From positions 62,001 through 126,000 of the forward strand of contig NZ_JAAGVY010000002.1 in NCBI RefSeq assembly GCF_010686655.1: 64,000 nt of DNA. The letters are read 5' to 3'. Below are positions 52,406-62,611 of the stretch, in pieces. Position 1 is the stretch's first letter. Every line of letters starts with the position of its first letter. The notes below the pieces were generated by a model. It saw only the letters and a list, made by a program, of their open reading frames with translations. It did no database searches and was not told the origin of the DNA. Both the position numbers and the translations under genes were made by a program. The stretch comes from Cryomorpha ignava. Lineage in GTDB: Bacteria; Bacteroidota; Bacteroidia; Flavobacteriales_D; Cryomorphaceae.

Positions 52406-53155
52406 TTAAACACCGTTTTTTCTTAACCTTTCAAATAAGAGCAAGTCGGCTTTAAAGCGCCTTTTGAATTTCTGACTCTGAAGAAGTTTAGCTTTCAACT
52501 CATCAGAAATAGCTGATTTATTGATGTTAAGTTGCAGAGATTCATTTTCGTCTGATGCGTTTTTTGTAGAAGCTCTGCTCATATATTCTTTTAAAGTAAT
52601 TGCTTCCAAAGATTCTAACCCATTTTTTACCGCATCGGATAAATAAAATGATTGTGACCGGAAATGTCGATCAGAATATAAGTCGGCTGTGGAACAGACT
52701 TTAGTAAGAAAATCGTCAAATTCCATATTGGTCGTGTATTTATAAGCCCAATCTAATCCCGAAGGGAATCTATACATTTTGTTCTTACCACTTACCACAT
52801 CTTGATAGCACGAGAATAACCGGGATAGAGGATCGCGCATAACGAACACCATTTTCTTGTCCTTCGTCCATTTTTCGAATGATCGCTGTGTTGGAAAATA
52901 TAAACGCTCAATTGCGTTGTCACTTACTTTTGCTGGGTTTACCTGATGAATTCCGGGAAAAGTATTTTCGTAATCAGGGTTGTACTTTCTAATAAGCATG
53001 ACCTTTATAGATGTGCATCCCGATTTTGAAATAATGGGGTAAAAGGTATTTTCTTGCGGCAAATAGTAAACCTCTATCGGGTCAATGAGCCTAACTCCGG
53101 CATAACCTGCAGCACCTTTTAAAAGACTTTTAATTTGGTTTATTAAATCACCCAT
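52406..53155 (-). CDS. sulfotransferase family 2 protein
   Basis: The ATG at 53155 (MGDLINQIKSLLKGAAGYAG) is preferred to a start 15 codons upstream. The 249-residue protein shows the PAPS-binding elements of Golgi-type carbohydrate sulfotransferases (Sulfotransfer_2): a 5'-phosphosulfate loop in PIISKSGCTSIKV and the 3'-phosphate strand-helix in VFVMRDPLSRLFSCY. It would move sulfate from PAPS to a sugar. It sits next to, and divergent from, the exopolysaccharide locus, so sulfation of that polymer is the simplest proposal. No signal peptide. Confidence 0.82.
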   Translation of the reverse strand: MGDLINQIKSLLKGAAGYAGVRLIDPIEVYYLPQENTFYPIISKSGCTSIKVMLIRKYNPDYENTFPGIHQVNPAKVSDNAIERLYFPTQRSFEKWTKDKKMVFVMRDPLSRLFSCYQDVVSGKNKMYRFPSGLDWAYKYTTNMEFDDFLTKVCSTADLYSDRHFRSQSFYLSDAVKNGLESLEAITLKEYMSRASTKNASDENESLQLNINKSAISDELKAKLLQSQKFKRRFKADLLLFERLRKNGV

Positions 53156-53513
53156 TGATTTTAATTCTGCCAAAGTTAAAAATAGAAACGCCCATCTCAA
53201 ATTAATCTTACCGGCACTGCCTACAATCTTTATTTCTTATTCGAATTTAGCGAATACCTGATACTTGCAATTTGAAGGCAGGAATCCACTAGAATTAAAA
53301 CAATTGCATTGAAAAGTCCGTATAAATATTTTAATGAAGATAAATACTGAATTTGAATAGATAAGTATAGCAATATCGAAGATTCACCATTATTTCCTAA
53401 TATTGCACGTTTTTAAAGGCTTGATAAAAGACTTTAAGTACTTTAGTAGATTTTTTGAAACCAATTTGTAATTGCTCGCTTGGCAAATAAATTAATACAC
53501 CTAAAAACCTGTT
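53156..53513. other. gene-free divergent promoter region
   Basis: 358 bases between the divergent sulfotransferase and polysaccharide export genes. It is AT-rich. TAATATTG near 53398 is a rough -7-like box on the plus strand, but no convincing -33 element, operator or hairpin was seen. Confidence 0.4.
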
Positions 53514-54329
53514 TTGAAACAAATTTTTAGATTAAAATTTCCGTGGTTACTACTTATTCTAATAACTGTGGGATGTGGTCCGAACCGCGATATTGTTTAT
53601 TTCAGTAATCTGGATGATGATGACATAAATAAAGCAAAGATTATTGAAAATGTTGTTATACCTACAATACAGCCTGACGACCTATTAAGTATAACCGTTA
53701 ATAGTTTGAGTGCTGAATCGAATATGCTCTTTAATCAAGGGGTGCTAGGTAGTTTGGGAAGTAGTGTTTCAGACGCGAATAGATCACGTCAATCAACTCA
53801 GGCTGAAGGTTATCTGGTAGATAAAAACGGAAATATAAATTTTCCAGTTCTTGGCAGGATTCATCTCGGCGGTTTAACAAAAGAAGCTGCAACAGATACT
53901 ATTCAGAATATACTGAATAGAGAGTACGTAAAAGACCCGACGGTCAATATTAGATTTTTGAATTTTAAGATTACTTTGATCGGAGAAGTAAAAAACCCAT
54001 CTACGGTAACTATTTTAACAGAACAAGTCAATATTCTGGAAGCGATAAGTTTAGCAGGAGATTTAACTGTAATCGGAAAGCGCGAAAATGTACTTATCAT
54101 TCGTGAAAAAGATGGTGAGCGAAAATTGATACGAGTTAATTTAAATGATAAAGAGTTATTGACTTCGCCCAACTATTTTTTGCAACAGAACGATATAGTA
54201 TACGTAGAGCCAGATAGTTTTAAAGCTGCGCAAGCCAACTTGAGGCGGGCAAACATTCAGTTTGTATTATCAACAACTTTAAGTGCGCTTAGCGTTTTAA
54301 CCGTCATACTAGCACTTAGCACAAGATAA
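53514..54329 (+). CDS. polysaccharide export lipoprotein (Wza-like)
   Basis: A 271-residue lipoprotein (WLLLILITVGCG) with a Poly_export domain (about 45-150; TIQPDDLLSITVNSLSAESN, GYLVDKNGNINFPVLGRIHL) and a SLBB domain (about 155-230; KITLIGEVKNPSTVTILTEQ). A hydrophobic C-terminal helix (VLSTTLSALSVLTVILALST) crosses the outer membrane in this Bacteroidota type. It forms the exit channel for exopolysaccharide. Start is TTG (MKQIFRLKFPW). It is the first gene of the locus and lies 11 bases before the Wzc-like gene. Confidence 0.9.
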   Translation: MKQIFRLKFPWLLLILITVGCGPNRDIVYFSNLDDDDINKAKIIENVVIPTIQPDDLLSITVNSLSAESNMLFNQGVLGSLGSSVSDANRSRQSTQAEGYLVDKNGNINFPVLGRIHLGGLTKEAATDTIQNILNREYVKDPTVNIRFLNFKITLIGEVKNPSTVTILTEQVNILEAISLAGDLTVIGKRENVLIIREKDGERKLIRVNLNDKELLTSPNYFLQQNDIVYVEPDSFKAAQANLRRANIQFVLSTTLSALSVLTVILALSTR

Positions 54330-54340
54330 AAATCAGTTTT

Positions 54341-56605
54341 ATGTTTGATCAAAAAACCGACTCTAAAGACGTTAAGGCATTAGTTTTTAAATACTTGAGG
54401 TATTGGTATTTATTTGCTATCGGTGCAGTTGTAGCCTTTATTATTTCACTTATTTATTTGCGTTATACCACTCCTCTGTATGTAGCTAAAACCTCTATTT
54501 TATTTAAGGATGAAAAGGGTGGAGGGCCTTCCGAAGCAGCTGTATTCAGTGATATTGCGACATTTTCGGCAAGCCGCAGTATTGAGAATGAAATATTAAT
54601 ACTGAAGTCTAATAGTTTGATGCAGCGCGTAGTTGGTGAATTAAAGCTAGGAGTTAACTACGTTATAGAAGGATCTGTGCGTGATGTAGAAATATACAGT
54701 GAAGACTTAACGCTCAATATTATTCCAAAAGATTTTTCTCCAGATTTTTACGGAAAGTCTTTTATAATATATTTCAAGGATGACAATAGTTTTGAAATCG
54801 AAGATGGTGAAATAGAAAACTACAGGTTTGGGCAGGAAATAACCAAACCCTATGGGACATTTACTATCGTAGCACAAGCTGATGCTACATATAATAAAAA
54901 TAATAAGCCATTAACAGTAAGTTTTAAAAACGTCGAAAATTTGGCTAAAGAATATTCGGCCAAGCTTCAGGTTAATTCAATTACGAAAGATGCCAATGCA
55001 TTGTCTATTTCTATCATAGACGCCGTACCAGCGCGTGCTCGCGATATTTTGTCAAAATTAATTGAAGTGTATGAGGATGAGAGTATTGAAGATAAAAATC
55101 AAGTAGCAGAAAAGTCAGTTGAATTTATTGATGAAAGACTTAAATACCTTACTGCCGAGCTAAGCAGTGTAGAGCAAAATGTAGAGCAATATAAGCAGCA
55201 GTATGAGCTTACCGATGTAAGCTCACAAGGGCAGGAATATATGGCTGCCGCAAGTGCCAACCGCAGAGAGCTTGAAGCCATGAACGTACAATTAGATGTA
55301 TTGCGTTCTATAGAAAACTATTTAAAATCGCAAAGTGCCGATGAATATGAGCTTGTGCCGAGTTCTCTAACCATTTCAGACGCCACTTTGAGTGGATTAA
55401 TTACATCTTTCAATGCCATACAACTCGATAGGGAACGACTGCTTCGCACCAATAAACCAAACAATCCTATTATTATCAATATGAGTGAGCAGCTCAAAAA
55501 CCTGCGTGATAATATACTCGAAAATCTTAAGAATATTCGAAGTGGATTGTATATTAGTAGAAGAAGTTTGGAGGCACAATCAGGTATTGTTAGCGACAAA
55601 ATTCAGCAAGTACCTGTAAGAGAGCGACAGTACATTGAAATTACACGACAGCAGGAAATTAAACAGTCCTTATATCTTTATTTGCTTCAGAAGAAAGAAG
55701 AGGCTGCGCTCTCTCTCGCATCTGCCGTGGCGAATACCAGAATGATAGATCCACCAACATCAAAAGGGCCTGTTTCTCCAAATAGAACCAATGTTATGGC
55801 CTATTCGATTCTGCTTGGAATCTTTGTCCCATTTATCGGATTGTTTATTAAGAATTTACTCACCCAAAAAATTGAGCTTAGAAGTGAAGTGAATAAACTT
55901 ACTCAAACACCTATTCTCGGTGAAATCTGCCATGATAAAACTGGAGATATCGTGATCGCCAATGCTCACAAACGCACGCCAATAGCCGAAATGTTTAGAT
56001 TGCTGCGTTCAAACTTGCGTTTCTCGCTTGCCGGTAAAGAAAACAAAGTCATACTAATTACTTCAAGTATGAGTGGTGAGGGCAAAACCTTTTTTAGCAT
56101 CAACATGGCTGCAAGTTTAGCCGGCGCGGGAAAGAAGGTTCTCATAATGGAGTTTGACCTTCGCAGACCAAAATTGTTAAAGGGTCTCGGAATGCCAAAA
56201 ACAAAAGGACTGACCGACTACCTTGTTGGTGATATTCCCGATGTAGATTCGATCATTAAATCTACTGATATTGATGCAAATTTGGACGTTATTTCTGCGG
56301 GAACCTTGCCTCCAAACCCTGCGGAGATTATTTTGAATGACCGTGTAGCTCAACTTATAAAGAATATGCGCGAGCGCTACGATTATATTCTTCTCGATTG
56401 TCCTCCGGTAGGAAAAGTTGCCGATGCACTTACCCTTAACGAGCATATTGACACAGCTATTTATATTGTACGCTATAACTATACCGATAAAGATCAGATA
56501 AAAATAATAGATGATATCTTTCTGAATCAGAAATTGCATAATCCACTAATAGTACTCAATGATTCAAAAAAGCTCAATAGCGGCAACTATGTTTACGGAT
56601 ATTGA
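54341..56605 (+). CDS. exopolysaccharide chain-length / BY-kinase protein (Wzc-like)
   Basis: A 754-residue inner-membrane protein. It has an N-terminal Wzz domain with membrane segment (about 20-45), a coiled-coil periplasmic region and GNVR domain (about 260-480), and a second membrane segment (about 483-505). The cytoplasmic tyrosine kinase domain (about 560-754) has Walker A SSMSGEGKTFFS (near 574-585), A' VLIMEFDLRRPKL and B YDYILLDCPPVG. BY-kinases control polymer length and export with a partner Wza. The C-terminal Tyr cluster is short: only NYVYGY. The kinase and membrane parts are fused, as in Proteobacteria. Confidence 0.92.
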   Translation: MFDQKTDSKDVKALVFKYLRYWYLFAIGAVVAFIISLIYLRYTTPLYVAKTSILFKDEKGGGPSEAAVFSDIATFSASRSIENEILILKSNSLMQRVVGELKLGVNYVIEGSVRDVEIYSEDLTLNIIPKDFSPDFYGKSFIIYFKDDNSFEIEDGEIENYRFGQEITKPYGTFTIVAQADATYNKNNKPLTVSFKNVENLAKEYSAKLQVNSITKDANALSISIIDAVPARARDILSKLIEVYEDESIEDKNQVAEKSVEFIDERLKYLTAELSSVEQNVEQYKQQYELTDVSSQGQEYMAAASANRRELEAMNVQLDVLRSIENYLKSQSADEYELVPSSLTISDATLSGLITSFNAIQLDRERLLRTNKPNNPIIINMSEQLKNLRDNILENLKNIRSGLYISRRSLEAQSGIVSDKIQQVPVRERQYIEITRQQEIKQSLYLYLLQKKEEAALSLASAVANTRMIDPPTSKGPVSPNRTNVMAYSILLGIFVPFIGLFIKNLLTQKIELRSEVNKLTQTPILGEICHDKTGDIVIANAHKRTPIAEMFRLLRSNLRFSLAGKENKVILITSSMSGEGKTFFSINMAASLAGAGKKVLIMEFDLRRPKLLKGLGMPKTKGLTDYLVGDIPDVDSIIKSTDIDANLDVISAGTLPPNPAEIILNDRVAQLIKNMRERYDYILLDCPPVGKVADALTLNEHIDTAIYIVRYNYTDKDQIKIIDDIFLNQKLHNPLIVLNDSKKLNSGNYVYGY

Positions 56606-56746
56606 TTTCTATTTATTGGAGCCTGAAATTTGTGGTTTTTACGTTGAACAGATACAATTCTGATTTGACATCCTACCTTATTTATTTAGGAGCACTAAAC
56701 CTGAGAAATATTATAAACAGAGTGATTTTTAGAATAAACTTCTGCA

Positions 56747-58072
56747 ATGTTTAAGCTTAAAGACGGTTTGAAAAAAATGAAGGAGGTCGGTTTCGACACT
56801 GCCCGAACCAAGGAATGGCTGCGACTTTCGAGCATAACAGGTGGCACACAAATTCTTATTCAGGGCATTGGTCTTCTTAGCGGAATTATCGTAATAAGAT
56901 TGCTTCCTACTACAGAATACGCCCTTTATACATTGGCTAATACCATGCTTGGTACCATGGTGGTGCTCGCTGATAGCGGTATAGGGTCTGGTGTAATGGC
57001 CGAAAGTGGCAAAGTATGGAAAGATAAAGAAAGACTCGGTGTGGCTTTAGCTACAGGGCTTGATTTAAGAAGGAAATTTGCGGCCGGAAGCTTACTCATA
57101 GCGGCACCAATTCTTATTTATTTATTGCATTACCATGGTGCTGATTGGTGGATGTCTGTACTAATTGTGATCTCCCTTATTCCCGCTTTTATCAGCTCAC
57201 TATCTGGATCCATATTTCAAATTCCGCTAAAGCTGAAACAGGATATTGCTCCACTTCAAAAAAATACGCTATTTGAGGGTCTTGGTCGTTTCGCAATGGT
57301 GTTTTCGCTATTTGTATTGCCGTGGACTTTTATAGCCATCCTTGGAGCTGGAATTCCGCGCCTTATTACAAATATTCGCTTGCGAAAACTATCAGCCGGA
57401 TATGCTGATTGGACGCAGAAACCTGACGTGGAAGTAAGAAAAAGAATCTTAAAGATGGTGAAAAGGCTAATGCCCGGAGCGGTTTATTTTGTGGTATCTG
57501 GGCAAATAAGTATCTGGCTCATCTCCATTTTTGGAACCACTGCAAGCGTAGCAAAAATTGGTGCGCTAGGCCGCATTACTATCATGCTTACCGTTATAAG
57601 TACAATATTTGGCACCTTGGTATATCCCCGATTTGCACGGCTTCCGCTAAATTCAAAAATTTTGATGAAGCGCTTTTTGCAGGTTATGGCTCTTCTGGTC
57701 CTTACAGCTGTTATGGTAACGGTAGCAGTAGGCATTTTTAGTGACCAAATTCTTTGGGTGTTGGGCGAGAATTATCAAAACCTAAATATAGAATTGGTAA
57801 TGAGCATTGCGGCAAGCAGCATTGCGCTTATTAGCGGAGCCGCTTTTACTATGAGTACTCAAAGAGGTTGGGCTATCCACCCGGGTATTTCAATTCCGGT
57901 AAATGTGGCTTCAATTATACTAGGTGTCCTTTTAGTTGATGTTTCTACCTTAAGAGGAGTTCTACTATTTAATATTTTTATCGTCGTAATGCGTGTTTTA
58001 ATGAGCGTATCATATGCTATCATAAAAATTATTCAAAACAATAAGTACCGTTTATCAGTAAAGGATAAATAA
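56747..58072 (+). CDS. polysaccharide flippase (Wzx-like, MATE/MOP superfamily)
   Basis: A 441-residue inner-membrane protein with about twelve hydrophobic segments. It opens with a basic cytoplasmic tail and LSSITGGTQILIQGIGLLSG, the usual first helix of the oligosaccharide flippase family; GIIVIRLLPTTEYALYTLAN follows. Wzx proteins move lipid-linked repeat units across the inner membrane. Position between Wzc and the glycosyltransferases supports this. Membrane lipid II flippase-like roles are less likely in this context. Confidence 0.87.
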   Translation: MFKLKDGLKKMKEVGFDTARTKEWLRLSSITGGTQILIQGIGLLSGIIVIRLLPTTEYALYTLANTMLGTMVVLADSGIGSGVMAESGKVWKDKERLGVALATGLDLRRKFAAGSLLIAAPILIYLLHYHGADWWMSVLIVISLIPAFISSLSGSIFQIPLKLKQDIAPLQKNTLFEGLGRFAMVFSLFVLPWTFIAILGAGIPRLITNIRLRKLSAGYADWTQKPDVEVRKRILKMVKRLMPGAVYFVVSGQISIWLISIFGTTASVAKIGALGRITIMLTVISTIFGTLVYPRFARLPLNSKILMKRFLQVMALLVLTAVMVTVAVGIFSDQILWVLGENYQNLNIELVMSIAASSIALISGAAFTMSTQRGWAIHPGISIPVNVASIILGVLLVDVSTLRGVLLFNIFIVVMRVLMSVSYAIIKIIQNNKYRLSVKDK

Positions 58073-58278
58073 GATAAGCAAATCATACGTTTTTAGGAAC
58101 ACCTTTCTATTTGTGGAATGTATAAATTTTAGATTAACTGCATATCGGCCTTTCTTCTACCTTTGCAAAATAGCGGCGAGGTAGATTAATAATAAGGGAT
58201 GTGGCGGAATGAATGAATAACTGCCCAACCGATGTAATAAAAAGCATATTATCAATTGAAAAAAACTATACTTAGCTA

Positions 58279-59214
58279 ATGATTGTAGCGACGACGCTTG
58301 CGGAAAATAAGTACTTTTTAGGCCTATCTGCCTTACTTAATTCAATGGTGGCCAATGGAAAATATATTGACAAAATTGTAGTGGGATATCGGGAGGAATT
58401 ACCAAATTGGATTCCTGCTTTAAGTCCTTCTAAAAACGGACTTTCTTGCGTGCTAAACTCCGGTATCGAGCTTGAATTAATCGAGATGAATGGAGACTTA
58501 CATATGGTGCACGAAAAGCCAAAATGGTTTAGATACTTTACAGATGTGCTTGAGCCCGATGCGGATGAGTATTTCTTCTTCGATTCTGATATTGTAATCG
58601 TAAACCGTATGAACTTTTTTGGCGAGTGGGTGAGGCAAGGAGTAGCCATTTGCGAAGATGTTAATTATAGTATGAACCGCAACCATCCTATTCGGAAGCA
58701 ATGGATTAAATTTGCTAATGAGGAAGGTCTTAATGTTAAGTCTGAAATTGATTGGTATTACAATAGTGGGTTTCTTGGCTGGACAAAAAATACGAAGTCC
58801 TTTTTATCGGATTGGGAGAAATGTTTTGAAATATTAGCCAAAAGAAGTGGTGATATGAAGCAATTTCGGGTCAATAACCGAACTCATCCGGTTCTTAGCG
58901 CAAATCAGGATTCATTAAATCTGGCGGCAATGATCACAGCACTTCCTGTATCCACAATAGGGCCTGAAGCCATGGGTTTTAAGAGTGGAATGCGACTGAT
59001 GTCACATCCCATCGGACCCAAGCCCTGGAACAAAAACTATATAGGCGATTTTCTTAAAGGCTATCAACCACGTGTTTCCGACCTTCACTACTGGGAAAGC
59101 ATAAACGGAAGTGAATTTGCTCCAGAAAGTGCTATTTTGGTGTCTTATAAAAAGTTTATTTGCAAGCTTTTAAGAGGCTTGGGGCGTTTTTATCAACGAA
59201 ATGGTTCATCATAA
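58279..59214 (+). CDS. glycosyltransferase (GT-A fold, DSD motif)
   Basis: A 311-residue protein starting MIVATTLAENKYFLGLSALL. The DxD-type metal site is FFFDSDIVIVN (D102, D104). It has features of the GT-A nucleotide-sugar transferases that decode a donor with Mn: an early WIPAL segment, and a long C-terminal half with SALANQDSLNLAAMI-like elements (SANQDSLN) seen in GT8 and related families. Linkage and sugar cannot be told. It has no signal peptide, so it acts at the inner leaflet of the inner membrane in the polymer assembly. Confidence 0.78.
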   Translation: MIVATTLAENKYFLGLSALLNSMVANGKYIDKIVVGYREELPNWIPALSPSKNGLSCVLNSGIELELIEMNGDLHMVHEKPKWFRYFTDVLEPDADEYFFFDSDIVIVNRMNFFGEWVRQGVAICEDVNYSMNRNHPIRKQWIKFANEEGLNVKSEIDWYYNSGFLGWTKNTKSFLSDWEKCFEILAKRSGDMKQFRVNNRTHPVLSANQDSLNLAAMITALPVSTIGPEAMGFKSGMRLMSHPIGPKPWNKNYIGDFLKGYQPRVSDLHYWESINGSEFAPESAILVSYKKFICKLLRGLGRFYQRNGSS

Positions 59215-59383
59215 CAGATATATTGCGGAATGAAAAATTGCAAATTCATTCTTATCAAATCTTTAGTCGATTTTATCTCTGAAAATCAAGTTGTTATTAT
59301 CGAGTTTTGATCATGATAGCTGCAGAGTTTTTTACGGGTAATTAACCTGATGTCGGCATCAAGTTTAATTTACGGAAATTGAA

Positions 59384-60505
59384 ATGAAGAAAGTTTTATT
59401 TGTATGTGGAAGTTTAGAACCTGGTCACGACGGGGTAGGCGACTATACACGAGAGCTTGCCGGAGCGCTCAAAAAAAGAGAACTTGAGGTTAAAATCATT
59501 TCAATAAGAGACCGGAATGTTGTTAATGCTTCTGAAGAAAGTCAGCCTGCTCGCGAGGAAGACGTTGATGTTGTGAGACTAAGTATGTCACTTTCACTAA
59601 AGAACAGGAGAAAGGAATATCAGCGAGTGATTGCAGAATATAACCCCAATTATATCAGTCTTCAATACGTTCCCTATGCTTTTTCCTCAAAGGGAATTCC
59701 ATTTGGACTGCCACGATTTTTAAATACAGAAGACAGTAGAATTAAGTGGCACTTCATGATTCATGAAGGCTACATTGATGGAACTCTTAATTTTAAAGAC
59801 AATCTAATTAAGAGAAGCCAAATTGCTGTTTTAAAATCTTTGGAAAAGAAACTCAAACCAGAGATTATTGATACAAGTACACATCAATATCAATCTTGTT
59901 TAAGCGCTATAGGCCTCAAGAGTCAAATTCTCGGATTGTTTGGAAATATACCTATACTAAAAACCGGTGAACACAAGAGTGACGATGGAATATCTCGTGG
60001 GGTGTATTTTGGTGCATCGCCCAATTTCGAAAATATGAATGCCTTCGTAGAACCAATAAGGCGATTCTTGGAAGAAACCAACGAAAAACTGGAAATTACT
60101 TTGTGTGGGCAATCGGGAGAGAAAGGAAAGCGCTTTGCAGCTTTACTTCGCGCCAGAGTGGGCTCTAATAGTTTCACTGTGCAGGAAAAAGGACGAATGA
60201 GCTCTGAAGATTTGAGCAAACTCTTTCTCCATATGGACTTTGGAATAGCCAGAATACCTCCGCAATTACTCGGTAAAAGCGGGTCTGCTATTGCGCTGCT
60301 GGAGCATGGGCTTCCATTATGGATACCTTTGGCAAAATCTCAAGATGAAATCAAGAAGAACTTTGATTTCCGTTTGAATCAATGTTTTGGTGATTTGGCT
60401 GATTTAAAAAAATCAAAATATTCTTTTGATTCAGGCAGTAGACTGGAGGAAATTGTAGATTCTTTTATTCAAAAATTAACATGGAGTCAAGAAGTTGTCG
60501 TATGA
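59384..60505 (+). CDS. glycosyltransferase (GT-B fold)
   Basis: A 373-residue protein beginning MKKVLFVCGSLEPGHDGVGD, a typical GT4-type N-terminal strand followed by a Gly-rich loop. The C-terminal half is GT-B-like (RGVYFGASPNFENMNAFVEP, TLCGQSGEKG), but the family's usual GEGFG-type acceptor motif is absent and SGSAIALLEHGLPLWIPLAK stands in its place. It is probably a diverged GT-B transferase of the polymer. It overlaps the next gene by four bases (ATGA). Confidence 0.75.
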   Translation: MKKVLFVCGSLEPGHDGVGDYTRELAGALKKRELEVKIISIRDRNVVNASEESQPAREEDVDVVRLSMSLSLKNRRKEYQRVIAEYNPNYISLQYVPYAFSSKGIPFGLPRFLNTEDSRIKWHFMIHEGYIDGTLNFKDNLIKRSQIAVLKSLEKKLKPEIIDTSTHQYQSCLSAIGLKSQILGLFGNIPILKTGEHKSDDGISRGVYFGASPNFENMNAFVEPIRRFLEETNEKLEITLCGQSGEKGKRFAALLRARVGSNSFTVQEKGRMSSEDLSKLFLHMDFGIARIPPQLLGKSGSAIALLEHGLPLWIPLAKSQDEIKKNFDFRLNQCFGDLADLKKSKYSFDSGSRLEEIVDSFIQKLTWSQEVVV

Positions 60506-61539
60506 AAAAACCGAATATACTCTTCATCTCATATGCTTTTTATCCGAATGTAGGCGGAATAGAAGTTAATGCAGAAATTCTGACTACACATTTTCATCAA
60601 TTGGGCTATCCCGTGCGAGTAATTACTGCAGTATGCGAAAATGGAGAAAAAATCTTCCCATTTCCGGTGGTGCGAAACCCGAACATGACAGAACTTTTTA
60701 AGCATCATAAATGGGCTGATGTTGTTTTTGAGAACAGCCCTTCCTTGCGGTTAAGTTGGCCGCGTATTCTTTTTGCTACAAAATCAGTAATTGCTATTCG
60801 GGGGCGTATAAGTCGAGATGACGGTAGACTTAATTTTCAAGATAAATTGAAATTAAAGGCACTCCATAAAGCTGATGGAGTAATTGCCGTAAGCAGGGCA
60901 ATGAGGGATACTTTTTTTCCCGACGCTACGGTGATTGGAAATCCATATAGAGACGAAATCTTTAAGAACCTGGAACTAAATCGGGCGCCTTTAAGCTTTG
61001 TGTTTTTGGGTCGGCTTGTAAGTGAGAAAGGAGTACATATTGCTCTTGAATCATTAAAGCAAATCAATTTGCACCGGCAATCTCATCAAGAGAAACCTGT
61101 GTTTAAAATTGTAGGAGATGGACCTGAACTCGAAAATCTACAAAAATTGGTGGTGCAAAAAGGATTAGAGAGTCAAGTTACCTTTGAAGGAAGAAAAGTA
61201 GGTGCTGAATTGGTCAAAATTTTAAATACTTGCAGGTACATACTCGTACCTTCAGCAAATGAAGGATTTGGCAATGTAGCTATAGAGGGGATGGCGTGCG
61301 GTTGTTTACCAATTGTTTCAGATTGTGGAGGATTGCCAGACGCAGTTGGCGATGCCGGTATATTGTTTGAGACTTTTTCACCTGAAGCGCTTACTACCGC
61401 AATTGAAGAGCTAATCAATAATCCTAAATTGGAGGCTAAATACAGATCGAATATGGGGGCGCATCTTAAGAACCATCTTCCGGAGAGGGTAGCTCTGAAA
61501 TATTTAAGTGTTATTGATAACGCATGTCAGAAAAAGTAA
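60502..61539 (+). CDS. glycosyltransferase family 4
   Basis: The ATG at 60502 (MKKPNILFISYAFYPNVGGI) forms an ATGA overlap with the previous stop, so translation is coupled; an in-frame ATG at 60481 is less likely. The 345-residue GT-B enzyme has an N-terminal part with YAFYPNVGGIEVNA and a C-terminal Glycos_transf_1 domain with SFVFLGRLVSEKGVHIALES, FKIVGDGPELENLQ and VPSANEGFGNVAIEGMACG. It transfers a sugar from a nucleotide donor to the growing lipid-linked unit. Specificity unknown. Confidence 0.9.
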   Translation: MKKPNILFISYAFYPNVGGIEVNAEILTTHFHQLGYPVRVITAVCENGEKIFPFPVVRNPNMTELFKHHKWADVVFENSPSLRLSWPRILFATKSVIAIRGRISRDDGRLNFQDKLKLKALHKADGVIAVSRAMRDTFFPDATVIGNPYRDEIFKNLELNRAPLSFVFLGRLVSEKGVHIALESLKQINLHRQSHQEKPVFKIVGDGPELENLQKLVVQKGLESQVTFEGRKVGAELVKILNTCRYILVPSANEGFGNVAIEGMACGCLPIVSDCGGLPDAVGDAGILFETFSPEALTTAIEELINNPKLEAKYRSNMGAHLKNHLPERVALKYLSVIDNACQKK

Positions 61540-61549
61540 CGAACGAGAA

Positions 61550-62428
61550 ATGAAAGTTTGCGTTGGAATAACGACAAAAAATCGAAAGGTAATTTTACCA
61601 AAGGCTATCAACTCTGCATTGAAGCAGGATTACAAGGACATAGAAGTCTTTGTGTTCGACGATGGCTCTACTGATGGAACTTCAGAATTAAAATTCAAAT
61701 ATCCCGAAGTAAGATGGGAACGAGCTGAAGAGAGTCTCGGTTTGCTAGAGGCCAGAAATAAAATGATGCGTTCTTGCGGAGCCGATATTTTTATAAGCCT
61801 CGACGATGATGCCTGGTTTTTGAAGAATGACGAAGTTGAATTAGCTGTCGATTATTTTAATCAAAATGAATATTTGGGAGGTATAGGTTTTGATATTCTG
61901 GAGCGCGGTACAGCGAGATATAGAGAAGTGCCCCGTGCACAACCTCTTCCAACTAATTTTTTTATGGGTGCAGGGCATGCTTTGCGATTAAGTATTGTAC
62001 AAAAAGTTGGCTATTATGTTCCTTTTCCTGTAAAGTATGGCCATGAAGAGAAAGACCTTGGAATTCGAATGCTGGATGAAGGGTATGAAATATGGATGCT
62101 TCCGGGAGTACATGTATGGCATGATTACACTCCCATAGAGAGGAATATGACTGATCAAAATCGTGGTTTCATTATAAATGATTTGGTGTATAAATTTAGA
62201 AGAGTGCCGTTGCTATATCTTCCTCCTGTTTTAGGCTTGAGTATTTATCGCACCTTAAGAAATAAAGTACGCTCGGGATTTAATGGCCGGCAACACGTTT
62301 TAGATTTTTTGAAGTTAATACCTTCGCAACTCAAATATGTGAACCGCGTAAAGATTAGTACGTATAATGATTACAGGGTACTTTCTAAATCTTATCTGGA
62401 GTATAAATTTAAAAACAGACAAGAGTAA
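61550..62428 (+). CDS. glycosyltransferase family 2
   Basis: The ATG at 61550 gives MKVCVGITTKNRKVILPKAI; the longer frame overlaps the previous gene. The 292-residue GT-A enzyme has VFVFDDGSTDGTSEL with the donor-binding Asp, the DDDAWF metal motif (SLDDDAWFL) and the acceptor-side GHEEKDLGIRML. Family GT2 enzymes work on many sugars. It follows the GT4 gene by 10 bases, in the same operon. Confidence 0.9.
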   Translation: MKVCVGITTKNRKVILPKAINSALKQDYKDIEVFVFDDGSTDGTSELKFKYPEVRWERAEESLGLLEARNKMMRSCGADIFISLDDDAWFLKNDEVELAVDYFNQNEYLGGIGFDILERGTARYREVPRAQPLPTNFFMGAGHALRLSIVQKVGYYVPFPVKYGHEEKDLGIRMLDEGYEIWMLPGVHVWHDYTPIERNMTDQNRGFIINDLVYKFRRVPLLYLPPVLGLSIYRTLRNKVRSGFNGRQHVLDFLKLIPSQLKYVNRVKISTYNDYRVLSKSYLEYKFKNRQE

Positions 62429-62611
62429 GCCTATACTAAAAGCGCATAGTCAACCTTTTAAGAAGGCAGTGAGAAAAAAAATTATGACTTATAAAAGCCA
62501 CAAAATAATCTTGATAATTATCAATAAAGTGTTTATATCCTCGTCTTTTAGGTGCTATCTTGATCGCCGAAATCGGTTGTTATCCAGATTAACACACTGA
62601 AGGGTTATTCT

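Noticed and set aside
62367-62600. A 77-residue frame between the GT2 and GT4 genes
   Set aside because: It overlaps the end of the GT2 gene, and its sequence has no domain, signal or conserved pattern.
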